Assembly (NCBI RefSeq): GCF_001577305.1
Contig: NZ_CP014518.1
Span: 868,001 to 932,000 of the forward strand
Direction: 5' to 3'
Source: Sinomonas atrocyanea
GTDB taxonomy: Bacteria > Actinomycetota > Actinomycetes > Actinomycetales > Micrococcaceae
DNA: 64,000 nt
Shown here: positions 1 through 8,018 of the stretch, in pieces
Numbering within the stretch: position 1 is the stretch's first letter
How the letters are laid out: each line of letters starts with the position of its first letter
Made by a program: the position numbers and the translations under genes
The notes under the pieces: generated by a model
Database searches by the model: none
What the model was told of the DNA's origin: nothing
Seen by the model: only the letters and a program-made list of their open reading frames with translations

Positions 1-378
1 CTCATCTTTTCGTCGGCAGACCTGCGAGCCGGCCATGCCGAAGAGAGGCGGCGCCAGATCGTCGAGGAGCACAGGGACCAGCTCTTCTTCAGGAAGAACC
101 GTGACTGGGAGTCCGAGAGCGAGCACCGGTATTTGGCCATCAGCGGCTCGGCGAGCGAGCTCGTTCCCATTGATTCGGCGCTGGTCGGGATCGTCCTCGG
201 ACAGGGCTTCCCTGACACGGAGCTGAGCGTCCTGGATGACCGGCTTCGTCGCAACGGCCTCGGCCAGGTCAAGTGTGCCCTCCTGACCTGGGACAACGGC
301 GTGCCATACGTCTTCGGTGACACCGACAGCAATGGGCAACTCTGGCTGGTGCTCAATCCTTTTGGGCGACCCGCATGA
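1..378 (+). CDS. DUF2971-family protein, C-terminal part (5' end outside window)
   Basis: The frame is open from base 1, so the N-terminus is outside the window; 125 codons are visible. The segment FFRKNRDWESESEHRYLAI matches the conserved region I know from DUF2971 proteins (F-x-K-x-x-x-W-x-x-E-x-E-x-R). No biochemical role is established for the family, whose members often sit in defence or mobile regions. The stop overlaps the next start (ATGA at 375-378), so the two genes are probably translationally coupled. The family call rests on one motif and is moderately sure. Confidence 0.6.
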   Translation, partial: LIFSSADLRAGHAEERRRQIVEEHRDQLFFRKNRDWESESEHRYLAISGSASELVPIDSALVGIVLGQGFPDTELSVLDDRLRRNGLGQVKCALLTWDNGVPYVFGDTDSNGQLWLVLNPFGRPA

Positions 379-680
379 GTGCCCTGAACCAGCGCGGAGA
401 CTCTGAATCGGACCCGGTCCTAGTCCCCGCCGCAGCGATCGACTTGCAGAAGGTCAGCCGTCCGCCGGCACCGATGCCGGTATGGGTACGGCTGACGTTC
501 GACGACGGCAGCGCCGAGCGTACCCAGAAGGGCTTCGCCCTCGCGTGGACCGACCAGCACGTCCAGGTCCAGATGCTGTGGGAGATCTCCTACTACCACG
601 GGGCCCGGGACTTCTGGGTGAACGCCGACCAGGTCACCCGGCGCGCCATCGACCCGCAGTGGCTCGGTTGCTCGGGCTGA
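375..680 (+). CDS. hypothetical protein, 101 aa
   Basis: The start codon overlaps the stop of the DUF2971 gene by 4 nt (ATGA), which supports this start and an operon. I do not recognise the product. It is small and soluble, with no signal peptide or membrane segment. Its centre is rich in aromatic residues (WTDQHVQVQMLWEISYYHGARDFW), like a short beta-rich accessory domain. It may act with the upstream DUF2971 protein; that rests only on the coupling. About 200 nt without an evident gene follow before the TIR-like gene. Confidence 0.6.
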   Translation: MSALNQRGDSESDPVLVPAAAIDLQKVSRPPAPMPVWVRLTFDDGSAERTQKGFALAWTDQHVQVQMLWEISYYHGARDFWVNADQVTRRAIDPQWLGCSG

Positions 681-887
681 GGAAAAGAGCGGATGGCCAA
701 AAGCATTTGGGTGAGCCCCCGGTCCGGGCATTAAGGCCATGAGGCTGCAGGCTAGGGCGGGGCGAGCTTCTATTCGAATGAAACTCGCCGCTATTGCTGA
801 TGAACACCCTAGAGTGTCGGTGACCCGCTGTAACTTGACCCGAGGGGGGCGAAAACCGTTCGCCCATCGAGAGTTAGGAGCCAGCGG

Positions 888-1376
888 GTGGCGACCAGGA
901 CAGTGTTCTACTCCTTCCACTATGAGCGAGATGTGAACCGGGTACAGCTCGTGCGCAACATCAACGCACTGGAAGGCCAGCCACTTCTCAATGCCCAAGC
1001 GTGGGAAGAAGTCAAGCGTCGTGGCCAGCAAGCCATCGTCAACTGGATTGACAAAGAGATGCTCTACAAGCGCGCTGTCGTGGTCCTCATAGGGCAGGAG
1101 ACCGCAGGCCGGTCATGGGTGCTCTACGAGATCGAGAAGGCGTGGCGCGAGAAGAAGCCACTTGTAGGAATCCGCATCCATGGCCTCTCGTCGTTCGGCA
1201 GCGTTGACCGCCCCGGCGCAAACCCCTTCGACAAGGTGTCCGGCGTCCACGGCATCCCGGTGTTCGACCCGACGCGGACTGATTGGCGGGGCGTGGTCGA
1301 CTCCAAGGCCACGTACACGAACCTCGTCAATAACATGGAGGGCTGGGTCGCTCAGGCGAAGGCTCGCATGTGGTGA
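888..1376 (+). CDS. TIR-like (DUF1863 / Thoeris ThsB-type) domain protein
   Basis: The 162-aa protein is essentially one domain. RTVFYSFHYERDVNRVQLVR at residues 4-23 is the first strand and helix typical of MTH538/DUF1863 TIR-like proteins. VVVLIGQETAGRSWVLYEIE (about 63-83) is the matching core strand and helix with the Trp/Glu pattern of the family. In Thoeris, ThsB relatives sense phage and make an NAD-derived signal; whether this one is catalytic cannot be read from sequence. The GTG start is supported by AGGAG at 876-880. The 3' end overlaps the HIT/membrane gene, which makes that protein the likely partner or effector. Confidence 0.8.
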   Translation: MATRTVFYSFHYERDVNRVQLVRNINALEGQPLLNAQAWEEVKRRGQQAIVNWIDKEMLYKRAVVVLIGQETAGRSWVLYEIEKAWREKKPLVGIRIHGLSSFGSVDRPGANPFDKVSGVHGIPVFDPTRTDWRGVVDSKATYTNLVNNMEGWVAQAKARMW

Positions 1377-2272
1377 CCGAGGCCTGCCAGTTCTGCAAGA
1401 TTGTCGATCGCGATGATCCCGATGTGCGCGAGGTATACCGTGATGAGAATGTCGTCGCGTTCTTCCCCCCTAGGCCTGCGGTCCTAGGGCATGTGCTCGT
1501 CGTGCCTCGACGGCACGTACGGGACATATGGGCGTTGGAACCTGACGAGGCGTCGCAGCTCTCGCGGGCGGTGCTGCTCCTGGCCGAAGGCATCCGCGAC
1601 GCGGTGCGCCCCGAGGGGCTGAACGTCATCGAGTCCAACGGCGCGGCCGCGACGCAGACGGTGCCCCACCTCCACGTCCATCTCGTGCCGCGATGGACGA
1701 ACGATGCCATGGGTCCTATATGGCCGGAGGAAACGAGCTACTCAGAAGACTTGAAGGAACGCACGATGCTCGATGTCCGCAGCGCAGTGCAGATCCTTAG
1801 GGCATCCGTGGAACCGCCGCTCGCTCCTGAGGACCGGCGAAAACACCTTGACTACATCCAGGCTGTGGTCACCAGACAGTCGGCTGCCTCCTCATCGGCG
1901 AAGGGCTGGCTGCTCCCCATCACGACTGCCACGTTCGGCTTCGCCCTCACGCAGCGCTCGTGGCCGCTCGCCGCTCTGGGAATGGTGGCTGTGCTGCTGT
2001 TTGCGTACCTCGATGCGAACTACCTGAGGAGCGAGAAGCAGTTCCGCAGGCTCTACAACACTGTCGCGCGTTCCAGCCGGAAGGTGCCTCTGTTCACGCT
2101 CGACCCGGTGGACGCCGACGAACCGCTTCCCGCCGATGGGTTGCCGCTATCGAAATGGAAAAAGACAGTTCGGAGCTACTTGCCTGAGCGGTCCATCTGG
2201 GCCTCGTGGTCGATTGCCCCGTTCTACACCGCACTGCTCCTCGTCGGAGCAGGCGTCCTGATTGTCGCCTAG
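1370..2272 (+). CDS. HIT-domain protein fused to a C-terminal membrane module
   Basis: Residues about 1-115 form a HIT nucleotide-hydrolase/transferase domain: a CxxC near the N-terminus (CQFC), the GHVLVVPRRH strand, and the histidine triad HLHVHLV near residue 102. HIT proteins normally act on AMP- or ADP-linked substrates. After a charged linker, RKHLDYIQAVV leads into two membrane segments (about 184-219), an LDANYLRSEKQFRRLYN stretch, and a third hydrophobic helix at the C-terminus. From memory, the KGW...YLR-x-E-x-x-FR-x-LY pattern occurs in membrane proteins encoded next to TIR-like genes; I infer the same module here. The start (GTG 1370 or 1373) overlaps the TIR-like stop, so the pair is coupled. 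The fusion is unusual for a HIT protein (normally 110-150 aa). Confidence 0.75.
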   Translation: MVTEACQFCKIVDRDDPDVREVYRDENVVAFFPPRPAVLGHVLVVPRRHVRDIWALEPDEASQLSRAVLLLAEGIRDAVRPEGLNVIESNGAAATQTVPHLHVHLVPRWTNDAMGPIWPEETSYSEDLKERTMLDVRSAVQILRASVEPPLAPEDRRKHLDYIQAVVTRQSAASSSAKGWLLPITTATFGFALTQRSWPLAALGMVAVLLFAYLDANYLRSEKQFRRLYNTVARSSRKVPLFTLDPVDADEPLPADGLPLSKWKKTVRSYLPERSIWASWSIAPFYTALLLVGAGVLIVA

Positions 2273-2364
2273 TCCTAGGTGAAAAATGCCGCTGCCCGTC
2301 GGCAAGATGCGATTGCGGACCGCCGGTTGAAGATCTGAAAATAGAAATCAGAGTAAGGAATACC

Positions 2365-2763
2365 GTGATAACTGCCAAAACCGTTGAGATCCCCCGAGCC
2401 CATTTCTTGGCCCTCAGCGACCTAGCCGCGTCCTTCGAGGCCATCGATGCTGTGCGCAGTTTGGCTCACGGAAGCGAGTACGGGCACCCAGGAGACATTC
2501 TTGGGTCTGTCCTCTCCGAGGCTTGGAGAGTCGATCCGACGGCCTGCACCAGGATCATGGCTACGTATATCTCCCATTTGCGCACAGAGTGCGAGCGTGT
2601 GAACCGGAACAATCCCAAGGCGAACCTGGCCGCCCCCACTCTGGAGAAAGTACTCAAAGTGCTGCCATTCGGCATCAATGAGGGAAGGCATCCTTGGATG
2701 ACGGAGGACGTTTGGAAGCAGCTGGTGAAGCAGCTGGGTGCGGAGGTCGCGAGCATTCTCTGA
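2365..2763 (+). CDS. hypothetical protein, 132 aa
   Basis: Start chosen at GTG 2365 because AAGGA lies about 6 nt upstream; an earlier in-frame start would run deep into the HIT gene. The product is a small, mostly helical soluble protein with no signal or membrane segment. I recognise no family. It follows the HIT/membrane gene by 92 nt on the same strand and ends just before a terminator, so it is plausibly the last gene of the TIR-HIT unit. The coding call rests on codon pattern, the ribosome site and the terminator. Confidence 0.6.
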   Translation: MITAKTVEIPRAHFLALSDLAASFEAIDAVRSLAHGSEYGHPGDILGSVLSEAWRVDPTACTRIMATYISHLRTECERVNRNNPKANLAAPTLEKVLKVLPFGINEGRHPWMTEDVWKQLVKQLGAEVASIL

Positions 2764-2776
2764 GCCATGTCACGGA

Positions 2777-2804
2777 GGGGGCGTCAAAGACCCTCGACGC
2801 CCCC
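2777..2804 (+). terminator. hairpin terminator after the TIR/HIT gene set
   Basis: GGGGGCGTC (2777-2785) pairs perfectly with GACGCCCCC (2796-2804) around a 10-nt loop, followed by a short CT-rich tail. It lies 13 nt after the preceding stop, which fits intrinsic termination of the plus-strand unit. Confidence 0.7.
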
Positions 2805-2993
2805 TCTTGCTTGTCTGACAACCGCTTGGAGATGAACCTCCATCTGTGCCGAAAACGAAGGATTGTGGAACAGTCGGTCGCGGTGCTCGGTTCGGGCCTC
2901 GGCAGGGGTCCAGCGCGGCGTCAGTACTCGTTTCCGGATTCAAACCAGGCATGAGGGGCGCGGCGCATGGGAAGACCGCCGCATTATGAGAGT

Positions 2994-3029
2994 CCCAGGG
3001 GTGGGGAGGCGATCTTCCCCACCCCTGGG
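2994..3029 (-). terminator. hairpin terminator of the large minus-strand operon
   Basis: A perfect 14-bp stem (2994-3007 with 3016-3029) around an 8-nt loop. It is about 50 nt beyond the stop of the zinc-ribbon gene, the last gene of the minus-strand operon. No strong T-run follows, as is common in high-GC actinobacteria. Confidence 0.65.
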
Positions 3030-3081
3030 GTGCGGCAGGCGCCTTCGCTGTTGAGCCCGCCGCGGTCGGATAGGCCGAACT

Positions 3082-3204
3082 TCAGTCCCACTTGATGCCG
3101 CAGACCGGGCACTTCTTGAAGCGTGACGGGTAGGCGCACTCAGTGCCGCAGCCGCGGCAGACGTACATTGCCATCCGGGAAAGGATCCTGGTGATGACGC
3201 GCAT
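3082..3204 (-). CDS. 40-aa zinc-ribbon protein
   Basis: The minus strand encodes a 40-residue protein with two CxxC knuckles: CRGCG plus a third Cys (TEC), then CPVCG close to the C-terminus, preceded by an amphipathic basic N-terminus. That is a complete rubredoxin/zinc-ribbon-type metal site in a very small protein. The start is decided by an excellent ribosome site (GGAGGTGAT, 5 nt upstream) placed over the end of the DegT-like gene, so it is translated as the last cistron of the operon. The role is unknown; it may be a small metal-binding or protein-interaction module for the neighbouring ATPase system. Easily missed because of its length. Confidence 0.7.
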   Translation of the reverse strand: MRVITRILSRMAMYVCRGCGTECAYPSRFKKCPVCGIKWD

Positions 3205-3208
3205 GGAA

Positions 3209-4273
3209 TCACCTCCCTTCTCGGAGCTCGTGGCTGGATGAGGCCGTTGGACGGAGCGTGGGGAACTCCAGTGGTGGCGGGGCGGCGGTGATGAAGGCGA
3301 TCCGCTGGATCCCGGCTGCCCCTTCCACGATCGCCTCGATGTCGAGCACCTCGCCGTATGCGGCCTTCAGGGTGCGGGGAAGGCGCGTGGCTTCGGCCTG
3401 TGCCGCCAGCACCGGAACGGACCGATCCGCTACGCCGCGGCGCGCGTCCACCCCTAGGACATCGATGTCGGTGTTCGCGAGCAGGGCGTCGGCGAGCCGG
3501 CGACGCTCGAGGATCGCCGCCTGGGCGTCGTCGGCGTCGAGTGCCGCATCGAGCAGCACTGCCGCCAAGGGGTGGGGACGTATCGACAGGTTCGCCGCTT
3601 CCGGTGCCGGGATGCCGCTGAGGCGCTGCCGAATGGGGTGGGCGCTGAGCTGGAGGGCGCGCTGCCGCAGCCCGTCGTCACGGAGCATGAGGGCGCCGAG
3701 TTCTCCGACGTCGAGGCGCTTGCCTGGGCCGAAGCTGAACACTGCGGCGTCGCCGAGCACGCCGACGGGGCGGCCGTCGAGGGTGGATCCGAAGGCCTGG
3801 GCGCAGTCCTCGACGACAGGCACGCCGGGAAGGGCCAGACGCAGTGCCGGGACGTCCGCTGGGATGCCGAACAGGTGTGTGGCGACTGCAGCGGCGGTCC
3901 GGGGCCCGGACCGGGCCGCGGCCGCTGCAGGGTCGATCGTGAGTGTGGCCGGATCGGTGGGGACGACGACGGGGGTTGCCCCGAGGGCGAGCACTACGGC
4001 GAGGCTCGCCGCCCAGTCGTACTTCGGGATAAGCACCTCGTCGCCGGGGCCGGTCCCGAGCATCCTGAGCGCGACCCACAGCGCGTAGGTCGCGCTGGGC
4101 ATCAGCAGCCCCGGGCGCCCCTCATGGAGCTCGGCGAGGCGTGCCTCCGCTCGGGCGATTGCACCACCGCCGGCCAGTTGGCTCGTGGGGGTCGAGACTG
4201 CTTTCTCGAGCCAGGCCGCGATGGCGGCCTGGCTGCGCTGGAGGAGAGCGAGATCGGGATGGTCACCGTGCAC
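3209..4273 (-). CDS. DegT/DnrJ/StrS-type PLP-dependent aminotransferase-like protein
   Basis: 354 aa from a GTG start (VHGDHPDLALL) that overlaps the AAA+ stop by 11 nt. The fold-type I signature is visible: RPGLLMPSATYALWVALR (cofactor phosphate region), GDEVLIPKYDWAASLAV, VVEDCAQAFGS (the Asp that binds the pyridine N), and FSFGPGKRLDVGELGALM with the Schiff-base Lys. StrS-family enzymes aminate sugar or cyclitol ketones; this one sits among non-sugar genes, so its substrate is unclear. It could be a specialised modifying enzyme of the surrounding system. Recognition of the superfamily is good; the specific reaction is not assigned. Confidence 0.75.
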   Translation of the reverse strand: MHGDHPDLALLQRSQAAIAAWLEKAVSTPTSQLAGGGAIARAEARLAELHEGRPGLLMPSATYALWVALRMLGTGPGDEVLIPKYDWAASLAVVLALGATPVVVPTDPATLTIDPAAAAARSGPRTAAAVATHLFGIPADVPALRLALPGVPVVEDCAQAFGSTLDGRPVGVLGDAAVFSFGPGKRLDVGELGALMLRDDGLRQRALQLSAHPIRQRLSGIPAPEAANLSIRPHPLAAVLLDAALDADDAQAAILERRRLADALLANTDIDVLGVDARRGVADRSVPVLAAQAEATRLPRTLKAAYGEVLDIEAIVEGAAGIQRIAFITAAPPPLEFPTLRPTASSSHELREGR

Positions 4274-5990
4274 GCTGGGCCTCCAGCTCGTTGAGGCGCT
4301 CGGTGATCCGGTCGCGGTCGAGGGAGCCGTCGGCGTGGACGAACTCGTGCAGTTCCGTCGGCGGCTGGGTGGAGGCCTCTCCGAGGCGGCGTGCGGCCAT
4401 CCACGGGAGGTGGCTCGTGAACGTGGTGGCCTCGAGCGCTTCGAGCGTCTGGCGCTCGACCGCGGCATCGATGCCGGGGTTGTAGTCGGTCAGCGACTCG
4501 ACGACGTCGGATCCGGCGATCACCGGGTGCCGGGCGCGGAGCGCCCGGGTGCGGGCTTCGGCGAGCACGGTGACCGCATCGCGGCTCGTCAGGCGCCGTG
4601 GGTGCTCCAGCAGCGCCTGCAGCGCGGCCCCGGGCTCGAGGTCCCAGGAGCGGGACCGTGCGGCTGCTTCCATCTGCGCTGCCAGGTCGTCGAGGCCCGG
4701 CGGGAGGAACGGGACGCACTTGATCCGGCTCTTCATGGCGGGATCGATGCGCCGGGCGTAGTTCGAGGCGATGACGAGGTGGACGCCGGCCATTCCGGTG
4801 GGGTCGCCGAAGCGGTCCAGGAAGAGTCCGGTGAGGGACCCCGAGATCCCGTTGGGGTCTCCATGCGAGGAACGCTCGCGGTCTGCCGTGAGGGCGTCGT
4901 TCTGGTCGTCGATGAGCGTCACTGCGGGCTTGAGGGACTCGAGTGTGGCGAGGAAGCGGACAGCGTTCCGCTCGCTGGCGCCGACCCACTGTTCCTTCAG
5001 CGTCTCGGGCAGGATCAGCGGCGCGTCGAGGCTGGTCGCCACGGCGCGGGCACCGATCGACTTTCCGGTGCCCGCCGGTCCATAGAAGCCGACCCTCAGC
5101 GGCGCCTCCGGGTCGAGGGCATGGTCTTCTAGGAGCACGCGCAGCTGGGGAAGGCCGACGAGGTCTCGTCCGATGACGACCCGGGTGGTGTCGACGCGCG
5201 CGATGCCCTGCAGGGCACGTTCGAAGACGGCCTGGGCGCGTTCGCGGACGCCTTCGGCGGTGAGGGGGTGCTCGGGCGAGGTGTGCTCGCGCATCACGCT
5301 GATGTCGTAGAGGCGGAGCGCGCCGGTCGCCCTGGCAGCGGCGGCGGCATCGAATCCTGGAGCGAGCACGAGCGGCCGGCGAGGGCTGTTCAGCATCTGC
5401 TCGATAGCGGTGCGGCGCTCGGCATGGCCTGGGAGGCCGAGATTGAGCACACTGAAACCCGGAAGCTGCGTCAGCTGCGGGCCGAGGCTGCCACCCCGGC
5501 TCAAGACGGCGACGACGTGGCCGCCCCGGCGGAAGGCCGGGTTGGCCGCGACATCCGCGAGCTGCTCGATGATCCGGGCTGTGTCGCCGTTCGCGGTCGG
5601 GAGCTGGTCGGCCGGGAGAAGGTGGTCGGCCCAGTCCAGCACGAGGAGGATCGGAGTCGGAGAGCGGAGGCAGTACTCGAGGAGGACATCGATCGCAACA
5701 GTCGGAGGGGTCCGGTCACCGATGCCGGCGGGTACGGAGACCGTCGGCCCACCCGGCGCCTGCAGCGCCCGGGCCCCCGACCGGAGGCAGTAGACGATCG
5801 TCGGAATGAGTTTCGAGGCGGCATGCGCGGCGAGCACGCGAAGAACATCGCGCAGGGCGCCGTCATGGGCGAGCACGTCGCCGCTCTGGTCATTGACGGC
5901 AATGACCGTGCCGTCGAGCTGGGAACCGTCGAAGGCCCCGACCAGGGCCGCGGCGCGCAGCGGGGCGATAGCAGTGGTTGCCTCGTTCAT
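4263..5990 (-). CDS. AAA+ ATPase, Ycf46-like, with a degenerate N-terminal domain
   Basis: 575 aa. The N-terminal half has a P-loop-less ATPase-like layout (LLVLDWADHLLPADQL, later VVAVLSRGG), like the inactive first domain of Ycf46-type proteins. The C-terminal AAA domain has Walker A GPAGTGKS (about residue 300), Walker B VTLIDDQND and a sensor segment HLVIASNYARRIDPAMKSR. The Walker B acidic pair is DD rather than DE, which may lower hydrolysis. Start at ATG 5990 overlaps the upstream stop by one base (TGATG). Located mid-operon, it is the probable motor of this uncharacterised system. ATPase call firm, subfamily tentative. Confidence 0.8.
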   Translation of the reverse strand: MNEATTAIAPLRAAALVGAFDGSQLDGTVIAVNDQSGDVLAHDGALRDVLRVLAAHAASKLIPTIVYCLRSGARALQAPGGPTVSVPAGIGDRTPPTVAIDVLLEYCLRSPTPILLVLDWADHLLPADQLPTANGDTARIIEQLADVAANPAFRRGGHVVAVLSRGGSLGPQLTQLPGFSVLNLGLPGHAERRTAIEQMLNSPRRPLVLAPGFDAAAAARATGALRLYDISVMREHTSPEHPLTAEGVRERAQAVFERALQGIARVDTTRVVIGRDLVGLPQLRVLLEDHALDPEAPLRVGFYGPAGTGKSIGARAVATSLDAPLILPETLKEQWVGASERNAVRFLATLESLKPAVTLIDDQNDALTADRERSSHGDPNGISGSLTGLFLDRFGDPTGMAGVHLVIASNYARRIDPAMKSRIKCVPFLPPGLDDLAAQMEAAARSRSWDLEPGAALQALLEHPRRLTSRDAVTVLAEARTRALRARHPVIAGSDVVESLTDYNPGIDAAVERQTLEALEATTFTSHLPWMAARRLGEASTQPPTELHEFVHADGSLDRDRITERLNELEAQRAR

Positions 5991-6739
5991 CACCGGCCGC
6001 CTTCCGCTGCACGCTGCCGGGCCGAGGAAGTCGGGGCGAACAGCGATGTCGTGAACGTGGACGGCTTGGAGTCCCCGTCGGCGACAAGAGCAGCCGCCCG
6101 CGACGGACCCCCCACACGGGCGGCGTCCTGTGCGAGGGCGCCGCCACGCGGGTCATGGTGCTGCACGTTGACCTGTTCGTCGAAGAGGACGCCGTGGGAG
6201 CGCATCCGGGCGGCGAACTCCTGCTGGAGGTCGTTGCAGGAGCCGTCGGCGAGGCCGATGTACTCCGTCTCGATGGCGCCCTGGTCTGCGATGCGGATGA
6301 GCATCGTCGCGTGGCCGATGGCTGCCTCGATCGCGCTGGTGCGGCTGCCGTCGACGCGCATGGGGGAGGGGGCGCCCATCTCGCCCAGCACCTTCATGGA
6401 GATGCTCGTCACTGCCAGCCGCTCGATCGCCCCGAGGTCCCCGGTGACGGCGGAGAGCGCCGCGGGGAGCGGGATGTCGCCGCAGCGCGCGGCGGCCATC
6501 GCGTCCAGCGATGTCTTCGGCAGGTGTTCCTGCCAGCCGGGCATGGCGGCATCTACTTGCGCCCAGGCCGAGGCGCCGGAGATGCCATGGCGCGGGATGC
6601 CCGCGATGTCGTGGGCGAGCGCGGCGGCCTTCGCGGAGGACATGCCGTGGAGCAGGGCGTCGCACTCGCCTTCGGCGAGGTCGTATGCGTCGACGACGAC
6701 GGGATTGATCGTCGTCTGGGAGACACCGTAGGTGGACAT
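5990..6739 (-). CDS. unknown protein with a DUF2997-like segment
   Basis: 249 aa, with an AAAGG ribosome site upstream of ATG 6739. No signal peptide or membrane helix. Residues about 147-180 (MLIRIADQGAIETEYIG, then LADGSCNDLQQEF) follow the short DUF2997 pattern as I remember it: beta strands, then G-x-x-C-x-x-L and a helix. DUF2997 proteins are known to be encoded with Ycf46-like AAA ATPases, which is what follows here, and this strengthens the weak similarity. Function unknown; possibly the substrate adaptor or partner of the ATPase. The Ala/Ser-rich tail looks disordered. Confidence 0.5.
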   Translation of the reverse strand: MSTYGVSQTTINPVVVDAYDLAEGECDALLHGMSSAKAAALAHDIAGIPRHGISGASAWAQVDAAMPGWQEHLPKTSLDAMAAARCGDIPLPAALSAVTGDLGAIERLAVTSISMKVLGEMGAPSPMRVDGSRTSAIEAAIGHATMLIRIADQGAIETEYIGLADGSCNDLQQEFAARMRSHGVLFDEQVNVQHHDPRGGALAQDAARVGGPSRAAALVADGDSKPSTFTTSLFAPTSSARQRAAEGGR

Positions 6740-6762
6740 GGTGTTGCCTTTCTTGAGGGGTT

Positions 6763-8013
6763 TCAGGAGAGATCGAAGGACTCGTCGGGGAGGTCAGGTT
6801 CCTGCCCCGGCGCTGGCGGCGGGGACGACTGCTCAGGCCCCGGGCCCGGGCCCTGGGCGGGCCCGTGGTGGGCAGGGAACTCCGTGTTGAAGACGTCCGT
6901 TGGCAGGGTGCTGTGACAGGAGCCCGGCTGTGTAGGAGCCGGATCCTGGGGGGTCGGCTGCTCCGCGGGCGGGAGTTCTCCGGGGCCGGCTGCCCGGGCA
7001 CGTGAGGCCGTCTCGTGCGGAGCCTGGCCGTTCTCGGCGCCCACCCCACCGAACTGCCGCTGGAGCTCGGCCTGGGGGAGGCCGGCCCGCCGGAAGGTCC
7101 GCGATATTCGCCGGTACTGGCGTGCCCGATGGTTGGTCACACGTTCCTCGGCGGTGTCGAGGACTCGTTGCGCCCTGCGTCGGGATCGGTGGGCCTGACC
7201 GAGCAAGAGGATCGGGATGGCCAGCGGCACGAAGAACCCGGTGGCGAACTCCGACGCGGCGGCGATCGGCACGAGAACGGTGTTCCACTCGGCAGAACGC
7301 TGCTCCTGCGCCTGGAGGTCGCTGAGCTTCTGCTCCGCGTAGGCCTCCGCGGTCGGGTCGCCGTCGTCCTTGTACGCTGTCACCTGCTGTTCAGCCGCGC
7401 GCAGCCTGTCGGAGTACTCCACCTCGCTACGGATGGGCGCCAGGTGGGCGCTGTACACCAGGACAAACGCGAACACCGCCAGGAGGACCGTCGCTATCAC
7501 GCTGAACCAGAGCTCGCTCAGCTGGCCCCTGCGCCACATGGAGAAGAAGTGGCCGAGCAGCATGGAGCCGATGATCGGGACTCCCAGGAGCAGGAGCGCG
7601 CCAAGGAAGCCGTAGAACACATTGCCGCCGGAGACCGCGTTGATGATCGGCAGGTCCAGGAAGAAGGCACCCGTGACAGCGACGAACCACAGGGCGGCCA
7701 TCGCGATCGCGGTGATCTTGAACCTCAGCGGCGGCTCCTTGCCGTCCTTGAACGCGGTCAGGATGTGTGCTGCCCACGCCCGCGCCTTGACCACGTCGCG
7801 CTGGGCCCTGGGGACCAGCTGTTCCATGCGCATACGTGAGGGACTGACACGGGCAGCCCAGAATTGGAAGTAGTCGCCAGGGTCCTGCGCGATGCGGGCC
7901 AGGGATGCCCGCCTGGCCGCGGCCAGCCGCGGGACGAGATACCTGGCGGCGTAGAAGGAAAGCCAGAGGGTCGCGGCTGAGAGCCCGACGGTGGCGAGGA
8001 TGGGCAGGAGCAT
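6763..8013 (-). CDS. multi-pass membrane protein with coiled coil and proline-rich tail
   Basis: 416 aa, start ATG 8013 five bases after the preceding stop. Five hydrophobic segments are visible: residues about 1-25, 100-120, 133-158, 168-190 and 255-282. Between the fourth and fifth lies a charged, heptad-like region (RLRAAEQQVTAYKDDGDPTA onward). After the last helix comes a basic stretch, then a long Pro/Gln/Gly-rich, probably disordered C-terminus ending PDESFDLS. I recognise no family. It likely anchors the operon's complex at the membrane together with the adjacent anchored protein. Confidence 0.65.
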   Translation of the reverse strand: MLLPILATVGLSAATLWLSFYAARYLVPRLAAARRASLARIAQDPGDYFQFWAARVSPSRMRMEQLVPRAQRDVVKARAWAAHILTAFKDGKEPPLRFKITAIAMAALWFVAVTGAFFLDLPIINAVSGGNVFYGFLGALLLLGVPIIGSMLLGHFFSMWRRGQLSELWFSVIATVLLAVFAFVLVYSAHLAPIRSEVEYSDRLRAAEQQVTAYKDDGDPTAEAYAEQKLSDLQAQEQRSAEWNTVLVPIAAASEFATGFFVPLAIPILLLGQAHRSRRRAQRVLDTAEERVTNHRARQYRRISRTFRRAGLPQAELQRQFGGVGAENGQAPHETASRARAAGPGELPPAEQPTPQDPAPTQPGSCHSTLPTDVFNTEFPAHHGPAQGPGPGPEQSSPPPAPGQEPDLPDESFDLS

Positions 8014-8018
8014 GGCGA

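Noticed and set aside
5268..6731. Long plus-strand open frame opposite the AAA+ and DUF2997-like genes
   Set aside because: Shadow of high-GC codon bias; translation is Arg/Gly/Ala-rich with no motif, while the minus strand holds recognisable overlapping genes.
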